From contig JWIT01000027.1 of NCBI GenBank assembly GCA_000949895.1, positions 1 through 50,063 of the forward strand: 50,063 nt of DNA, written 5' to 3'. Source of the DNA: Agrobacterium arsenijevicii (GTDB taxonomy: Bacteria; Pseudomonadota; Alphaproteobacteria; Rhizobiales; Rhizobiaceae). Shown one piece after another: positions 26,767 to 35,201 of the stretch. Each line of letters opens with the position of its first letter. The stretch's first letter is position 1. The translations under genes and the position numbers were made by a program. The notes below the pieces were generated by a model. That model was not told the DNA's origin. It searched no databases and saw only the letters and a program-made list of their open reading frames with translations.

Positions 26767-27627
26767 TTATCGCAGGCGCGCGTCGAAGCGATCGCGCAAG
26801 TAGTCGCCGAGCAGGCTGATGGACAGGGTGGTGAGAACAATAACAACGCCGGGCAACGCGATGAGCCACCAGGCAATCGCGATATAGTTTCTGCCGTCTG
26901 CGACCATCAGCCCAAGGCTCGTTTCCGGCGGTTGGATCCCAAGCCCAAGGAAGCTCAATCCGCTTTCGAGCAGGATGATATCCGGGAAATTCAGGGTGAT
27001 TTGAACGATGAGCGGTCCAGCAATGTTTGGAAGGACGTGGCGCACATAGATCCGAAGCGATGGCACGCCGACGATGCGCGCCGCCTCCGCATATCCCTCC
27101 TGGTTCGCACTCAAGACGAGGCCACGCGTCAGCCGCGCATAACGCTCGAATGATGCGACACCAACGAGCATAAGAAGTATCAGCGGGCTTGACCCGAGAA
27201 ACGCCAGGACACCAAGCGCGAAGATTATAAAGGGCACGGAAGCCTTCGCGTCTGCGAAGCCCATAATGAGATTGTCGACCCAGCCACCGAAATGTGCCGC
27301 AAGAAATCCGAGGGTCGTACCGATGAACGCGCAGATGAGAGAACCGACAAGAGCGATCATCAAAGACGTCTGGGTAGCGACCAGAATGTTGCTGAGCACG
27401 TCACGACCGAGATAATCAGTTCCCAGCAAATGTCCCGGCGCACCCGGCGGCGCAAATCGCGCCAGAGGTGACTGCTGCAGATAGTCGAACGGTGCCAACC
27501 ATTGCGCCGTGATGCCCACGAAGACGACAACCGCAATCCAGATCAGGCATAGCCAGATACTGATCGGAATGCGGCGGGCAGATTTCAGGAATTGCCGCTT
27601 TGGTAATGAGAGTGTCGTATTAGCCAT
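26767..27627 (-). CDS. accE: AccE, ABC transporter permease (DppC type)
   Basis: 286 residues: N-terminal OppC_N region with a membrane segment, GTDYLGRDVLSNIL, then the BPD_transp_1 domain with the EAA loop EAARIVGVPSLRIYVRHVLP and a conserved C-terminal SLLGDYLRDRFD. Second membrane subunit of an oligopeptide-type importer that carries agrocinopine (and the antibiotic agrocin 84) across the inner membrane. Three bases separate it from accD. Letter assigned by operon order. Confidence 0.85.
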   Translation of the reverse strand: MANTTLSLPKRQFLKSARRIPISIWLCLIWIAVVVFVGITAQWLAPFDYLQQSPLARFAPPGAPGHLLGTDYLGRDVLSNILVATQTSLMIALVGSLICAFIGTTLGFLAAHFGGWVDNLIMGFADAKASVPFIIFALGVLAFLGSSPLILLMLVGVASFERYARLTRGLVLSANQEGYAEAARIVGVPSLRIYVRHVLPNIAGPLIVQITLNFPDIILLESGLSFLGLGIQPPETSLGLMVADGRNYIAIAWWLIALPGVVIVLTTLSISLLGDYLRDRFDARLR

Positions 27628-27630
27628 TTT

Positions 27631-28545
27631 TTAAAGCCTGATTTTCGGGTTCAGCACCGCATAGAGAACATCGACGATCAAGTTGATCGTGACCATGAAC
27701 GCCGTGAAGAGAAGGATCATTGCCTGAACGACATTGAGATCGCTGAGCGTGATTGCTCGAACAAAACCGCTACCAAGCCCGGGCCAGGCGAATACGGTCT
27801 CTACGATAGCCGACCCCCCCAGCAAGCCAGCTGCAACGAAACCCAGCATGGTCACCATCGGGATCGCCGCGTTCGGGAGCGCGTGGCGGATAACCACTTC
27901 CCACTTGGGAATACCATCGGCGCGAGCCGCTGCGATATAGGGCTGTTCCAGAACTTCGATCAGCGCGGAACGTGCGAAGCGCGCAATCGCAGCCGCATTG
28001 ACAAGACCGAATGTCGCAACGGGCAGGATCGCATGCTGCCAGGTGGAACTTCCCGAGCTCGGCAGCACACGAAACCAGACGGCAAACACGAAGATGAGCG
28101 TCAGTCCGAGCAAGAAATTTGGTACGCTATAGCCGAGAACAGCGCCTGCCATGACGGATTTGTCGGCGGCACTGTCGCGGCGGACTGCTGCAATGATTCC
28201 CGTCGGGATACCGACGAGTACGCTTAGCACGAATGCTGAAATCGTCAGCGTCAATGTCTTGGGTATACGTTCGGCGATGACGGTGAATACCTCACGACCG
28301 TCGGCTGCCGATACCCCGAAGTCGCCTCTGAGCGCGCTGGCGAGATAGATCAGGAACTGTTCAGGAATGGATCTGTCCAGGCCCCATGCTGTTCGGAATG
28401 CTGCCAGCGCCTCTGGCGTCGCGTTCTCGCCCAACATGGCCCGAGCTGGATCTCCACCCAACCTGAGAATGATGAAGACAAACGTCACGGTCAGCATCAT
28501 GACAATGATCGCTCGAACGAGGCGTGCAAGGATGAAACTAATCAT
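27631..28545 (-). CDS. accD: AccD, ABC transporter permease (DppB type)
   Basis: 304 residues starting MISFILARLVRAIIVMMLTV, as in OppB/DppB permeases. It contains FIILRLGGDPARAMLG, the EAA loop region AARADGIPKWEVVIRHALPN and ETVFAWPGLGSGFV. First membrane subunit of the importer. Its ATG overlaps the accC stop (ATGA). Confidence 0.85.
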   Translation of the reverse strand: MISFILARLVRAIIVMMLTVTFVFIILRLGGDPARAMLGENATPEALAAFRTAWGLDRSIPEQFLIYLASALRGDFGVSAADGREVFTVIAERIPKTLTLTISAFVLSVLVGIPTGIIAAVRRDSAADKSVMAGAVLGYSVPNFLLGLTLIFVFAVWFRVLPSSGSSTWQHAILPVATFGLVNAAAIARFARSALIEVLEQPYIAAARADGIPKWEVVIRHALPNAAIPMVTMLGFVAAGLLGGSAIVETVFAWPGLGSGFVRAITLSDLNVVQAMILLFTAFMVTINLIVDVLYAVLNPKIRL

Positions 28546-29561
28546 CGCGCCACCTCCATCATCTGCGCCGGATCAGTCTGCGCGACTATAGATCTCGGAA
28601 ACTCTTCCGCTCTATGACACGCTGCCAGTTGCCCGCCCGCAGGCCGAAGCAGCGGCGTTTCTTTCGCACATCTTTCGATTGCAAAAGGACAGCGTGACCG
28701 GAAGGCACAGCCAGTCATTACCTTGCCAGCGTCGAGTTCCCCCTTGATCGGTGGTTCAATATTGCGGACCGTCGGGTCCATAGTGGGGACGGAGGCAAGC
28801 AATGCGCGGGTATAGGGATGGCGTGGCCACGCATAGACAGATTTGATATCGCCGGTTTCGACGACGCGGCCAAGATACATCACGACAATACGATCAACGA
28901 GATGGCGAACGATGCGCAGGTCGTGGGTGATGAACACATACGCCAGATCAAGCTCCTGCCAGAGCTGCCGAAGCAACGCAACGACCTGGGCTTGCACAGA
29001 GACGTCGAGCGCAGATACCGCCTCATCGAATACGACCAATTTGGGGTCGAGGATCAAAGCTCGGGCAATAACAACTCTTTGTCGCTGCCCTCCCGACATC
29101 TGATGTGGATAGCGGTTCATCATCGCGCTCGAGAGGCCGACCCGGTCCAGCATGGTTGCCGCCCGATCACGCGCGCCCGCGCGGTTGGCAACCCGGTGAA
29201 CCCAGACGGCTTCAGCGATTTGCTCGCCGATCGTCATTTGTGGATTAAGGGCGGACAGCGGGTTTTGCTGGACCAGGGAGGTCTCCTTTCGGAACGTCGA
29301 CCAGTCTCGCGCGCTACGATCTGTGTGCGCGAGTCCTTCGAACAAGACCTCTCCCTCGGTGGTGGAGGTCAAGCCGAGCAGAAGTCTACCGAGTGTCGAT
29401 TTCCCGCTCCCAGATTCACCGACCACACCTACCCGCTCACGCGGCGCAAGTTCGAGATCAATTGAATTAACCGCCACATGTACCGATGGCTTTACGAAAA
29501 GCCCGGATTTCAGGCGAAAGACCTTGGTGACCCCGCGGGCCTGAAGAAGAGGCGCACTCAT
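28542..29561 (-). CDS. accC: AccC, ABC transporter ATP-binding protein (OppF type)
   Basis: 339 residues from ATG 29561 (MSAPLLQARGVTKVF), the ATGA overlap with accB deciding the start. Walker A GESGSGKST, Q-loop VQQNP, signature MSGGQRQR, Walker B LVVFDEAVSALD (Glu-Ala variant region) and H-loop ITHDL are all present, and the C-terminal oligo_HPY extension has the CAFRSRCPFAIERC cysteine pattern. Energises uptake together with AccB. Confidence 0.88.
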   Translation of the reverse strand: MSAPLLQARGVTKVFRLKSGLFVKPSVHVAVNSIDLELAPRERVGVVGESGSGKSTLGRLLLGLTSTTEGEVLFEGLAHTDRSARDWSTFRKETSLVQQNPLSALNPQMTIGEQIAEAVWVHRVANRAGARDRAATMLDRVGLSSAMMNRYPHQMSGGQRQRVVIARALILDPKLVVFDEAVSALDVSVQAQVVALLRQLWQELDLAYVFITHDLRIVRHLVDRIVVMYLGRVVETGDIKSVYAWPRHPYTRALLASVPTMDPTVRNIEPPIKGELDAGKVMTGCAFRSRCPFAIERCAKETPLLRPAGGQLAACHRAEEFPRSIVAQTDPAQMMEVAR

Positions 29562-30496
29562 GGGCTCACCGGATGGTAACACGCCGCGTCATGGAACGCG
29601 CCGACGTTGACAGGCCCGGGAAAGCTCACGGAACATTGTTCGCTCGCGCGGGGACAGCGTGGGTGATAATAACATCCGGCAGGCAGGTTATCGAGAAGAG
29701 GAACAGAACCCGGGATTGGTACTGGCGGCTCCAGGTCGTCCGCATCGATCGTTGGCATGCAGCCGATCAGGGCGCGAGCGTAAGGATGCGCTGCACGCTC
29801 CAACAATTCCGCAACCGGCGCCGTTTCGACGATCTTTCCGCAATACATGACCGCCGCACGATCCGCGAGGCGGGCGATCACGCCGAGATCGTGCGACACG
29901 ATCAAAAGCGCCATGCCTGTTTCAGATCTGAGTTCCTCCAGAAGATGAAGGATCTGCGCCTGCGTCGTGACATCGAGCGCTGTCGTGGGCTCGTCGGCGA
30001 TCATCAGCTTGGGCTTCGCAGCGAGCGCGTGGGCAATCATGACGCGCTGGTTCATACCGCCCGAGAACTCATGAGGATAGGATCGCAGCCGACTTTTGGC
30101 GCGGTCGATACCGACACGTTCGAGAAGACGCATGGCCTCGAGCCGTGCATCGTTGCCCTCCAGACCCTGATGGCGATAAAGGCTGCTCTCGAGATAATAA
30201 CCGATCGAATGAACCGGATTGAGGCTGCTGGTCGGGTCCTGATAGATCATGGCAATAGCCGGCTTGCCATCAGCCTTTGGTCCACTGTTCAGCTCAATAG
30301 TTCCGCCCGTCTGCGAAATCCCTCGCGGCAATGCCTTGGCTATTGCGTAACATGTCATGCTCTTTCCGCAGCCCGACTCCCCGACGAGTCCAAGCGTCTG
30401 CCCTGCATCCAGTGAAAAACTGACACCGTTGATGATTGTGATATCGCGCGCCGGCACCTGAACGACCAGGTCGCGAACTGTTAGTAGATTTGACAA
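29558..30496 (-). CDS. accB: AccB, ABC transporter ATP-binding protein (OppD type)
   Basis: 312 residues if started at TTG 30496, which follows GGAGGAGCC; a GTG at 30523 would add nine residues but lies before the ribosome site. Walker A GESGCGKSM, signature FSGGMNQR, Walker B LMIADEPTTALD, H-loop VSHDLGVIAR and a C-terminal CYYHPRCPRASEQC cysteine motif mark an OppD/DppD ATPase. It is the first cytoplasmic subunit after accA. Confidence 0.87.
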   Translation of the reverse strand: MSNLLTVRDLVVQVPARDITIINGVSFSLDAGQTLGLVGESGCGKSMTCYAIAKALPRGISQTGGTIELNSGPKADGKPAIAMIYQDPTSSLNPVHSIGYYLESSLYRHQGLEGNDARLEAMRLLERVGIDRAKSRLRSYPHEFSGGMNQRVMIAHALAAKPKLMIADEPTTALDVTTQAQILHLLEELRSETGMALLIVSHDLGVIARLADRAAVMYCGKIVETAPVAELLERAAHPYARALIGCMPTIDADDLEPPVPIPGSVPLLDNLPAGCYYHPRCPRASEQCSVSFPGPVNVGAFHDAACYHPVSP

Positions 30497-30556
30497 CTTA
30501 GGCTCCTCCAGGGCGACGCGCACACCTCGCGCGCGCCGCCTTCTCGATTAACGAGT

Positions 30557-32122
30557 TCAGCCGAAGCTGAGATTGTTGCGGAATTCCATCATCTCGAAGC
30601 TCACGGGCTTCCAGTGGACATCCTTGCGCGCGGCATAAACGTCATACGGCTGATAGAGAATGACGGCTGGCGCCTCCTCTTCGAAAATGTCCCGCATGCG
30701 ATTGTAGGCGTCGAAGCGCTCCTTGCCATTCGGCAGAACCGTGACCTTCTGACATAATTCGTTGAACTCGGCCGGCGCCTTCCAACCCCAACGCTTTTGA
30801 ACCTGACCATTCGGCCCGAATTCGGGGACGATCGTGGCGTAGGCATCGGTCATCCATTGGCCGTTGGACCAGTTTCTGATCCAGGTCTGGTTGTCCGGGG
30901 GGAAGCTACCCGGTGCGTAGGTTTTCATGACCACGTTCACACCGATCTGCTTCCACATTTCGATCATCATCATCAACGCAGGCATGGCGTTGGCATAATA
31001 GTTGCCCATCGTGTGATAGGTGATCGGCGTTCCATCGTAGCCGCTCTCCTTGACGAGACGCTTGGCCTCCTCGACATTATATTCCATGGCCTTACGCTTT
31101 GGATCGAAGGTTTCCCCATAGTTCGGGAAATTGAAGCCGGCCGGGATAGATGCTTGTTTCTTCCAGAGCGCTTCAACCATGATTGGCCGGTTGACAGCCA
31201 GAGCAAGAGCGCGCCGAAGCTTCTTATCCTTGAAAACTTCTTGGTTCATATTGAAGGTGAACATGTGGAAGTTTTCGATGAGCGTCCCGCGCGTTTCGAG
31301 GTCCGGATAGCTATTTATCAGCTGAATGTCGTCCGGCGTCAGGGTAGTGATGATATCGTATTCACCGCTGATCAGACCCGCGACGCGTGTGGCTGGCTCT
31401 GCGACGATCTGGTAGGTGATCTTCGATGCAGTCGGCTTTGGACCCCAGTAGGCGTCGTTGGCTTCCAGCACCACACGGTCACCGGCAACAAATTCCACGA
31501 ACTTGTACGGGCCTGTTCCAACGGGCTTGTTACCGAAATCTACTGCTCCCAGTTTCTTGTAGTATTCTTTGGGAACAATGCGGCTCATCCAGGATGCGAC
31601 GAAGGTCTCGATGAGATAGCTCGGGGTCTTTGTGCGAAGTGTGACTATGTATTTGTCCTCGACCACGGGCTCATCGAAATCGAGCGAATAGGATTTCCCA
31701 AGCGGGATTTTCTTGATCGCTTCGGGACCCCAAAGGCGTTCGGAAGAAAAGGTGTATGCGACATCGTCCGCGGTCAGTTCAACACCATCGTGGAACATGA
31801 CCTTCTGCCGCAGCTTGAAGCGAACCGATTTCTCATCGATGCGCTCCCAGCTCTCGGCAAGTGCCGGAACGAGGTCGATGGCATTGCCGGGAGCTCCCTT
31901 CGCGAAAAAATCGCGCGCTATCAGCGTGTCGAATATCTGGTTGACGATACGCGGGCCGACATTGCTGATTGCATTGACCGGCTCCAGCGAGTTCGGCAAT
32001 CCGTTCACACCCAGGCGAAGCGCCCGGCGTTCTTGCGCGAAGGTGAACTTCGCACCGGCAGTTGAAGCGACCGCTATCGCCGCGGTGCCCATCATAAAAT
32101 TCCTGCGATTGGTCTTAAGCAT
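30557..32122 (-). CDS. accA: AccA, agrocinopine-binding periplasmic protein
   Basis: 521 residues (SBP_bac_5 family). The signal peptide is of Tat type: TNRRNFMMGTAAIAVAS with RRNF and a hydrophobic stretch ending before AQERRALRLG. The body shows PALAESWERIDEKSVRFKLR, FHDGVELTADDVAYTF and VGTGPYKFVEF, typical of DppA/OppA receptors. It delivers agrocinopine, and by mimicry the toxic agrocin 84, to AccBCDE. Length and operon place match AccA of pTiC58. GGGAGG ribosome site upstream. Confidence 0.92.
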   Translation of the reverse strand: MLKTNRRNFMMGTAAIAVASTAGAKFTFAQERRALRLGVNGLPNSLEPVNAISNVGPRIVNQIFDTLIARDFFAKGAPGNAIDLVPALAESWERIDEKSVRFKLRQKVMFHDGVELTADDVAYTFSSERLWGPEAIKKIPLGKSYSLDFDEPVVEDKYIVTLRTKTPSYLIETFVASWMSRIVPKEYYKKLGAVDFGNKPVGTGPYKFVEFVAGDRVVLEANDAYWGPKPTASKITYQIVAEPATRVAGLISGEYDIITTLTPDDIQLINSYPDLETRGTLIENFHMFTFNMNQEVFKDKKLRRALALAVNRPIMVEALWKKQASIPAGFNFPNYGETFDPKRKAMEYNVEEAKRLVKESGYDGTPITYHTMGNYYANAMPALMMMIEMWKQIGVNVVMKTYAPGSFPPDNQTWIRNWSNGQWMTDAYATIVPEFGPNGQVQKRWGWKAPAEFNELCQKVTVLPNGKERFDAYNRMRDIFEEEAPAVILYQPYDVYAARKDVHWKPVSFEMMEFRNNLSFG

Positions 32123-32179
32123 GTGGTTTTCCTCCCAGCTCTGTTGAATGAGGCTTTAATTCGCGCGCGGCCGTCGAAC

Positions 32180-32956
32180 CTAGTTCGCAACAACGAACTT
32201 CTTCCGCAGCTTTTCCGGTATTGTCTCAATGATGGTTCGGGTTCCAGAGTCGGTGACGATCACGCCGACATCCTCGATCCTGGCCGTCACCGAGAGGCTC
32301 GATTTTGTGAATTTCGAATGATCCGCGACGACGATCACGCGGCTCGAAACTTCGATCATGGCGCGAGCGACACTCGCGTTCACGGGCGACGACGTACAGA
32401 TCAATCCGCGATCAACATCGATCGACGCCGCGTTGAGAATGAGTTTGTCGACATTGAACTGGCGGATAAACTGCTCCGCCAAAGGGCCGCGGAAGGAGCG
32501 GTTCGTTTCGGTATACTCGCCCCCGACCGAATAGATGCTTTTGCCCTCCCCTCTCGTCAATTCCTCGACAATGTCGAGACCATTCGAGATGAAGGTGAGG
32601 TTTCTGCGGTCAGCGAGTTTCTTGGCAACTTCCAGCGCAGTTGTACCGGCGTCCAGAAGAACCGTGTCACCCTCGACGATCATACCGGCAACGACTCCGG
32701 CTATGGCCGCCTTCTCCGCCCGATTCCAGACGGCGCGGGCAGCGTTCGGCTTGTCCTGTGTAACCTGCGTGACGCTGACCGCACCGCCGTGAGTTCGACG
32801 CAAGAGTCCGGCCTCGTGGAGTTCGCTCAAGTCGCGCCTCGCAGTGGCCACCGAAATCTGGAAGTGCTCCGTCAATCTGCCGATAGCCAAAAACTGCTCA
32901 TCGCGCAAAAGCTCAACGATTTTCGCCTGGCGGTCCTGAGTCGAGTTGAACACCAA
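32180..32956 (-). CDS. accR: AccR, DeoR-family repressor of acc and arc operons
   Basis: 258 residues. The N-terminal DeoR helix-turn-helix (AIGRLTEHFQISVATARRDL, then LHEAGLLRRTHGGA) is followed by the sugar-phosphate-sensing domain (LDAGTTALEVAKKL, TFISNGLDIVEEL, GGEYTETNRSFRGPLAE, VVADHSKF). AccR represses both opine catabolism and the traR-containing operon until agrocinopine-derived inducer is present. It lies 57 bases upstream of accA on the same strand and is probably cotranscribed. Two candidate operators lie in the divergent region upstream. Confidence 0.92.
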   Translation of the reverse strand: MVFNSTQDRQAKIVELLRDEQFLAIGRLTEHFQISVATARRDLSELHEAGLLRRTHGGAVSVTQVTQDKPNAARAVWNRAEKAAIAGVVAGMIVEGDTVLLDAGTTALEVAKKLADRRNLTFISNGLDIVEELTRGEGKSIYSVGGEYTETNRSFRGPLAEQFIRQFNVDKLILNAASIDVDRGLICTSSPVNASVARAMIEVSSRVIVVADHSKFTKSSLSVTARIEDVGVIVTDSGTRTIIETIPEKLRKKFVVAN

Positions 32957-32981
32957 CGCTTCCCTTCCAACAAGAAATGGT

Positions 32982-33006
32982 CTATATCGCTCACACTATG
33001 AGCGTA
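32982..33006. promoter_or_regulatory. Candidate AccR operator near accR
   Basis: CGCTCA-CACTA-TGAGCG is a perfect 6-bp dyad preceded by TATATCG. It shares the half-site TCGCTCAC (32987-32994) with the site at 33130-33147 and lies about 30 bases upstream of accR. Confidence 0.6.
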
Positions 33007-33129
33007 ATCGTTCTTCGTCAAATGAAAGTTTGGTGACAGTTTTGTTGCATCGCAACGATACATTACAAGTGATTACGCATTGTTGGGGATCAAGAAGCTT
33101 CGGGTAGCTAAGCGGAAGCCTTTGTTAGT

Positions 33130-33147
33130 GTGATCGAAATCGCTCAC
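33130..33147. promoter_or_regulatory. Candidate AccR operator before the arc operon
   Basis: GTGATCGA-AA-TCGCTCAC is an 8-bp dyad with one mismatch. The half-site TCGCTCAC is identical to that of the accR-proximal site. It lies about 40 bases before the first ORF of the plus-strand operon. Confidence 0.6.
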
Positions 33148-33187
33148 TTTCGCACCGCACCAAGATCGTAAGCTTCTAGGAGGAGTG

Positions 33188-33484
33188 ATGACTCATTCGA
33201 TGTCGAACTGCCGTCAACAAAACCGGCGCGGATCAGCGCTACTCCGCACGACAACAATACGAAACCAGTTGGAATTCATCTTGCCTGCGATACGGCGCGG
33301 GCAAGATGCCGGTGGGCAGCTCTCCTCCCTGCTCGCCCACCGGCACCCTCATCAACCGCAAGCTGGACAAGGTCTGCGACGAGAACCGCTTCCCTCTCGA
33401 GACAAATCAAGACGGCACCCGTCTGGCCGATCTCTGTTGCGAGCAGCCGCTTCGCTGATCAAGGCTTACTTCCAACAGAATTAG
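33188..33484 (+). CDS. First ORF of the arc-type operon, possibly degenerate
   Basis: 98 codons from ATG 33188 behind a near-perfect ribosome site (TAGGAGGAG). The product (MTHSMSNCRQQNRRGSALLR ...) is arginine- and glutamine-rich and resembles no family I know. A second frame over the 3' half reads more like a protein (TLINRKLDKVCDENRFPL, then ETNQDG), so the original gene may have suffered a frameshift. Its stop lies just before the transporter gene. In pTiC58 the arc operon has two genes before splA; this one occupies the first place. Confidence 0.4.
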   Translation: MTHSMSNCRQQNRRGSALLRTTTIRNQLEFILPAIRRGQDAGGQLSSLLAHRHPHQPQAGQGLRREPLPSRDKSRRHPSGRSLLRAAASLIKAYFQQN

Positions 33485-33497
33485 CGAGAGGCGCGAC

Positions 33498-35150
33498 CTG
33501 GAATCGATAATCGTTCTCATAAATCTCTGCGGCGCCGTCGCGTTGCTGCTGTTCGGCCTGGCCCAGGTGAAGGACGGAGCCTCCCGTGCGCTTGGGGCCA
33601 GATTGCGAACGGGCCTCGCCTCCGGCACGAAAAGCAGCGCCCGGTCGTTTCTATCAGGGTTCGTCGCCACAGTCGCGCTTCAGAGTTCTACAGCGACGGC
33701 GCTGATGGTCTCCTCGTTTGTGGAACGAGAGCTTATCAAGCCTCGCATGGCGCAGGTCGTCCTCCTCGGCGCCAATGTCGGAACGGCGGTCACCGCCTGG
33801 ATCGTCGCAACGGGCATCGAATGGGTGTCCCCTGCCCTACTCTTCGTCGGCATCATTCTCTATCGAGGCGGTTCGACCTCCAGGCAGGGCGCCGGAACAG
33901 CGTTGCTCGGTATCGCGCTGATGCTGCTGTCACTACACCTACTCAGCAACGCGACCGAGCCGCTTCGCCATTCGCCGGCGCTCGCAGCGTTTATCGGCCT
34001 GCTTGAAAACGCCTGGCCGGTCGCGATGATCTTTTCCGCGGCCATCGCATTCGCTTCATCTTCAAGCTTGGCTGCGGTCGTTCTGATTTTGTCGTTGACC
34101 TCCACCGGAATCCTCTCTGGCGGGCTTGTCGTAGCGCTGGTTCTTGGAGCCAATTTCGGTGGCGCAATACCTCCGGTGATCGCGTCGTTATCAGCATCGG
34201 CGGCGGCCAGGCGGGTCACACTAGGCAATCTGATTGTCCGGGCAATCGGCTGCCTGCTGATCCTGCCAGTGGCCGATATTTTGGCCAGCTGGCTTTCGAT
34301 GTTGCCGGTCCCAGCGTCCAAACTTCCCGTGGACGCGCATCTCGCGTTAAATATCGGCCTGGCTCTCCTGGCCATGCCGTTTTCCCGCCTTCTTGCACGG
34401 CGGATGGGGGTCCTCATCCCCGCGTCCGAACAGGCTGACAACACACCGAAATTCCTCGATCCGGATGAGCTATCAACACCAGTCGTAGCACTGACGAGTG
34501 CTGCACGCGAAGTGCTTGGCGTTGGAGACCTGATCGAAAGAATGCTCTTGAGAGTGTCGGACGCGTTCCAGCAGAACAATGCCGCGAGATTGAAGGATAT
34601 TGCGCAGCTTGAGCGCCAGGTCGACCGGTTACAGCAGGAGGTCAAGGTCTACTTATCGAAACTCGGCCGTACTGGACTGTCGGAAGACGAAGGCCGCCGC
34701 TCGATCGTCATCATCGACTACGCCATCAACCTCGAACATATCGGGGATATTGTCGAGAAAGGTCTGCTGCCCGAGGTCACGAAGAAGATCGCCCACGGTT
34801 TGAAATTCTCTGATGACGGCTTCTCCGAACTAACACAACTCTTCCAGCTCACCGTCGATAATCTCCGGATCGCACAAACAATCCTTATCACCCGGGACAT
34901 CAATCTCGCGCGTCAGCTCATGGAGCGGAAAGTCGAAGTCCGGCACATGGAAAAACAGTCTTCCGAGCGCCACCTGGAACGTCTGCGCGACGGGCGCACC
35001 GACAGCCTTCAAACCAGCTCGCTTCACCTCGACATCTTGCGTGATCTCAAGCGGATCAACGCGCATATCGTCTCGGTTGCTCACCCGATCATGGACGAGC
35101 AAGGATTACTGGGCGAGAGCCGTCTCATCGCGGGCGGCTCTGCAGACTGA
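33498..35150 (+). CDS. Na/Pi-cotransporter-family membrane protein
   Basis: About 550 residues. Two Na_Pi_cotrans repeats carry the QSSTATALM and SSSLAAVVLILS motifs and many membrane segments (residues 1-300). A cytosolic PhoU-like helical domain follows (ERQVDRLQQEVKVYLSKLGR). It could move phosphate released from agrocinopine; the direction is unknown. There is no ATG at the 5' end: homology starts at ESIIVLINLCGAVALLLFG, and the codon with a properly spaced GAGAGG is CTG 33498, unless a later TTG (33543) inside the first membrane segment is used. Confidence 0.75.
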   Translation: MESIIVLINLCGAVALLLFGLAQVKDGASRALGARLRTGLASGTKSSARSFLSGFVATVALQSSTATALMVSSFVERELIKPRMAQVVLLGANVGTAVTAWIVATGIEWVSPALLFVGIILYRGGSTSRQGAGTALLGIALMLLSLHLLSNATEPLRHSPALAAFIGLLENAWPVAMIFSAAIAFASSSSLAAVVLILSLTSTGILSGGLVVALVLGANFGGAIPPVIASLSASAAARRVTLGNLIVRAIGCLLILPVADILASWLSMLPVPASKLPVDAHLALNIGLALLAMPFSRLLARRMGVLIPASEQADNTPKFLDPDELSTPVVALTSAAREVLGVGDLIERMLLRVSDAFQQNNAARLKDIAQLERQVDRLQQEVKVYLSKLGRTGLSEDEGRRSIVIIDYAINLEHIGDIVEKGLLPEVTKKIAHGLKFSDDGFSELTQLFQLTVDNLRIAQTILITRDINLARQLMERKVEVRHMEKQSSERHLERLRDGRTDSLQTSSLHLDILRDLKRINAHIVSVAHPIMDEQGLLGESRLIAGGSAD

Positions 35151-35201
35151 GTGAAAGAAAATCAACTCGTCCTCGTAAGACGACACATACTGGAAATTGA
35201 A

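Noticed and set aside
30797..32065. 422-codon plus-strand frame opposite accA
   Set aside because: Antisense shadow of accA; accA has signal peptide and solute-binding motifs throughout.
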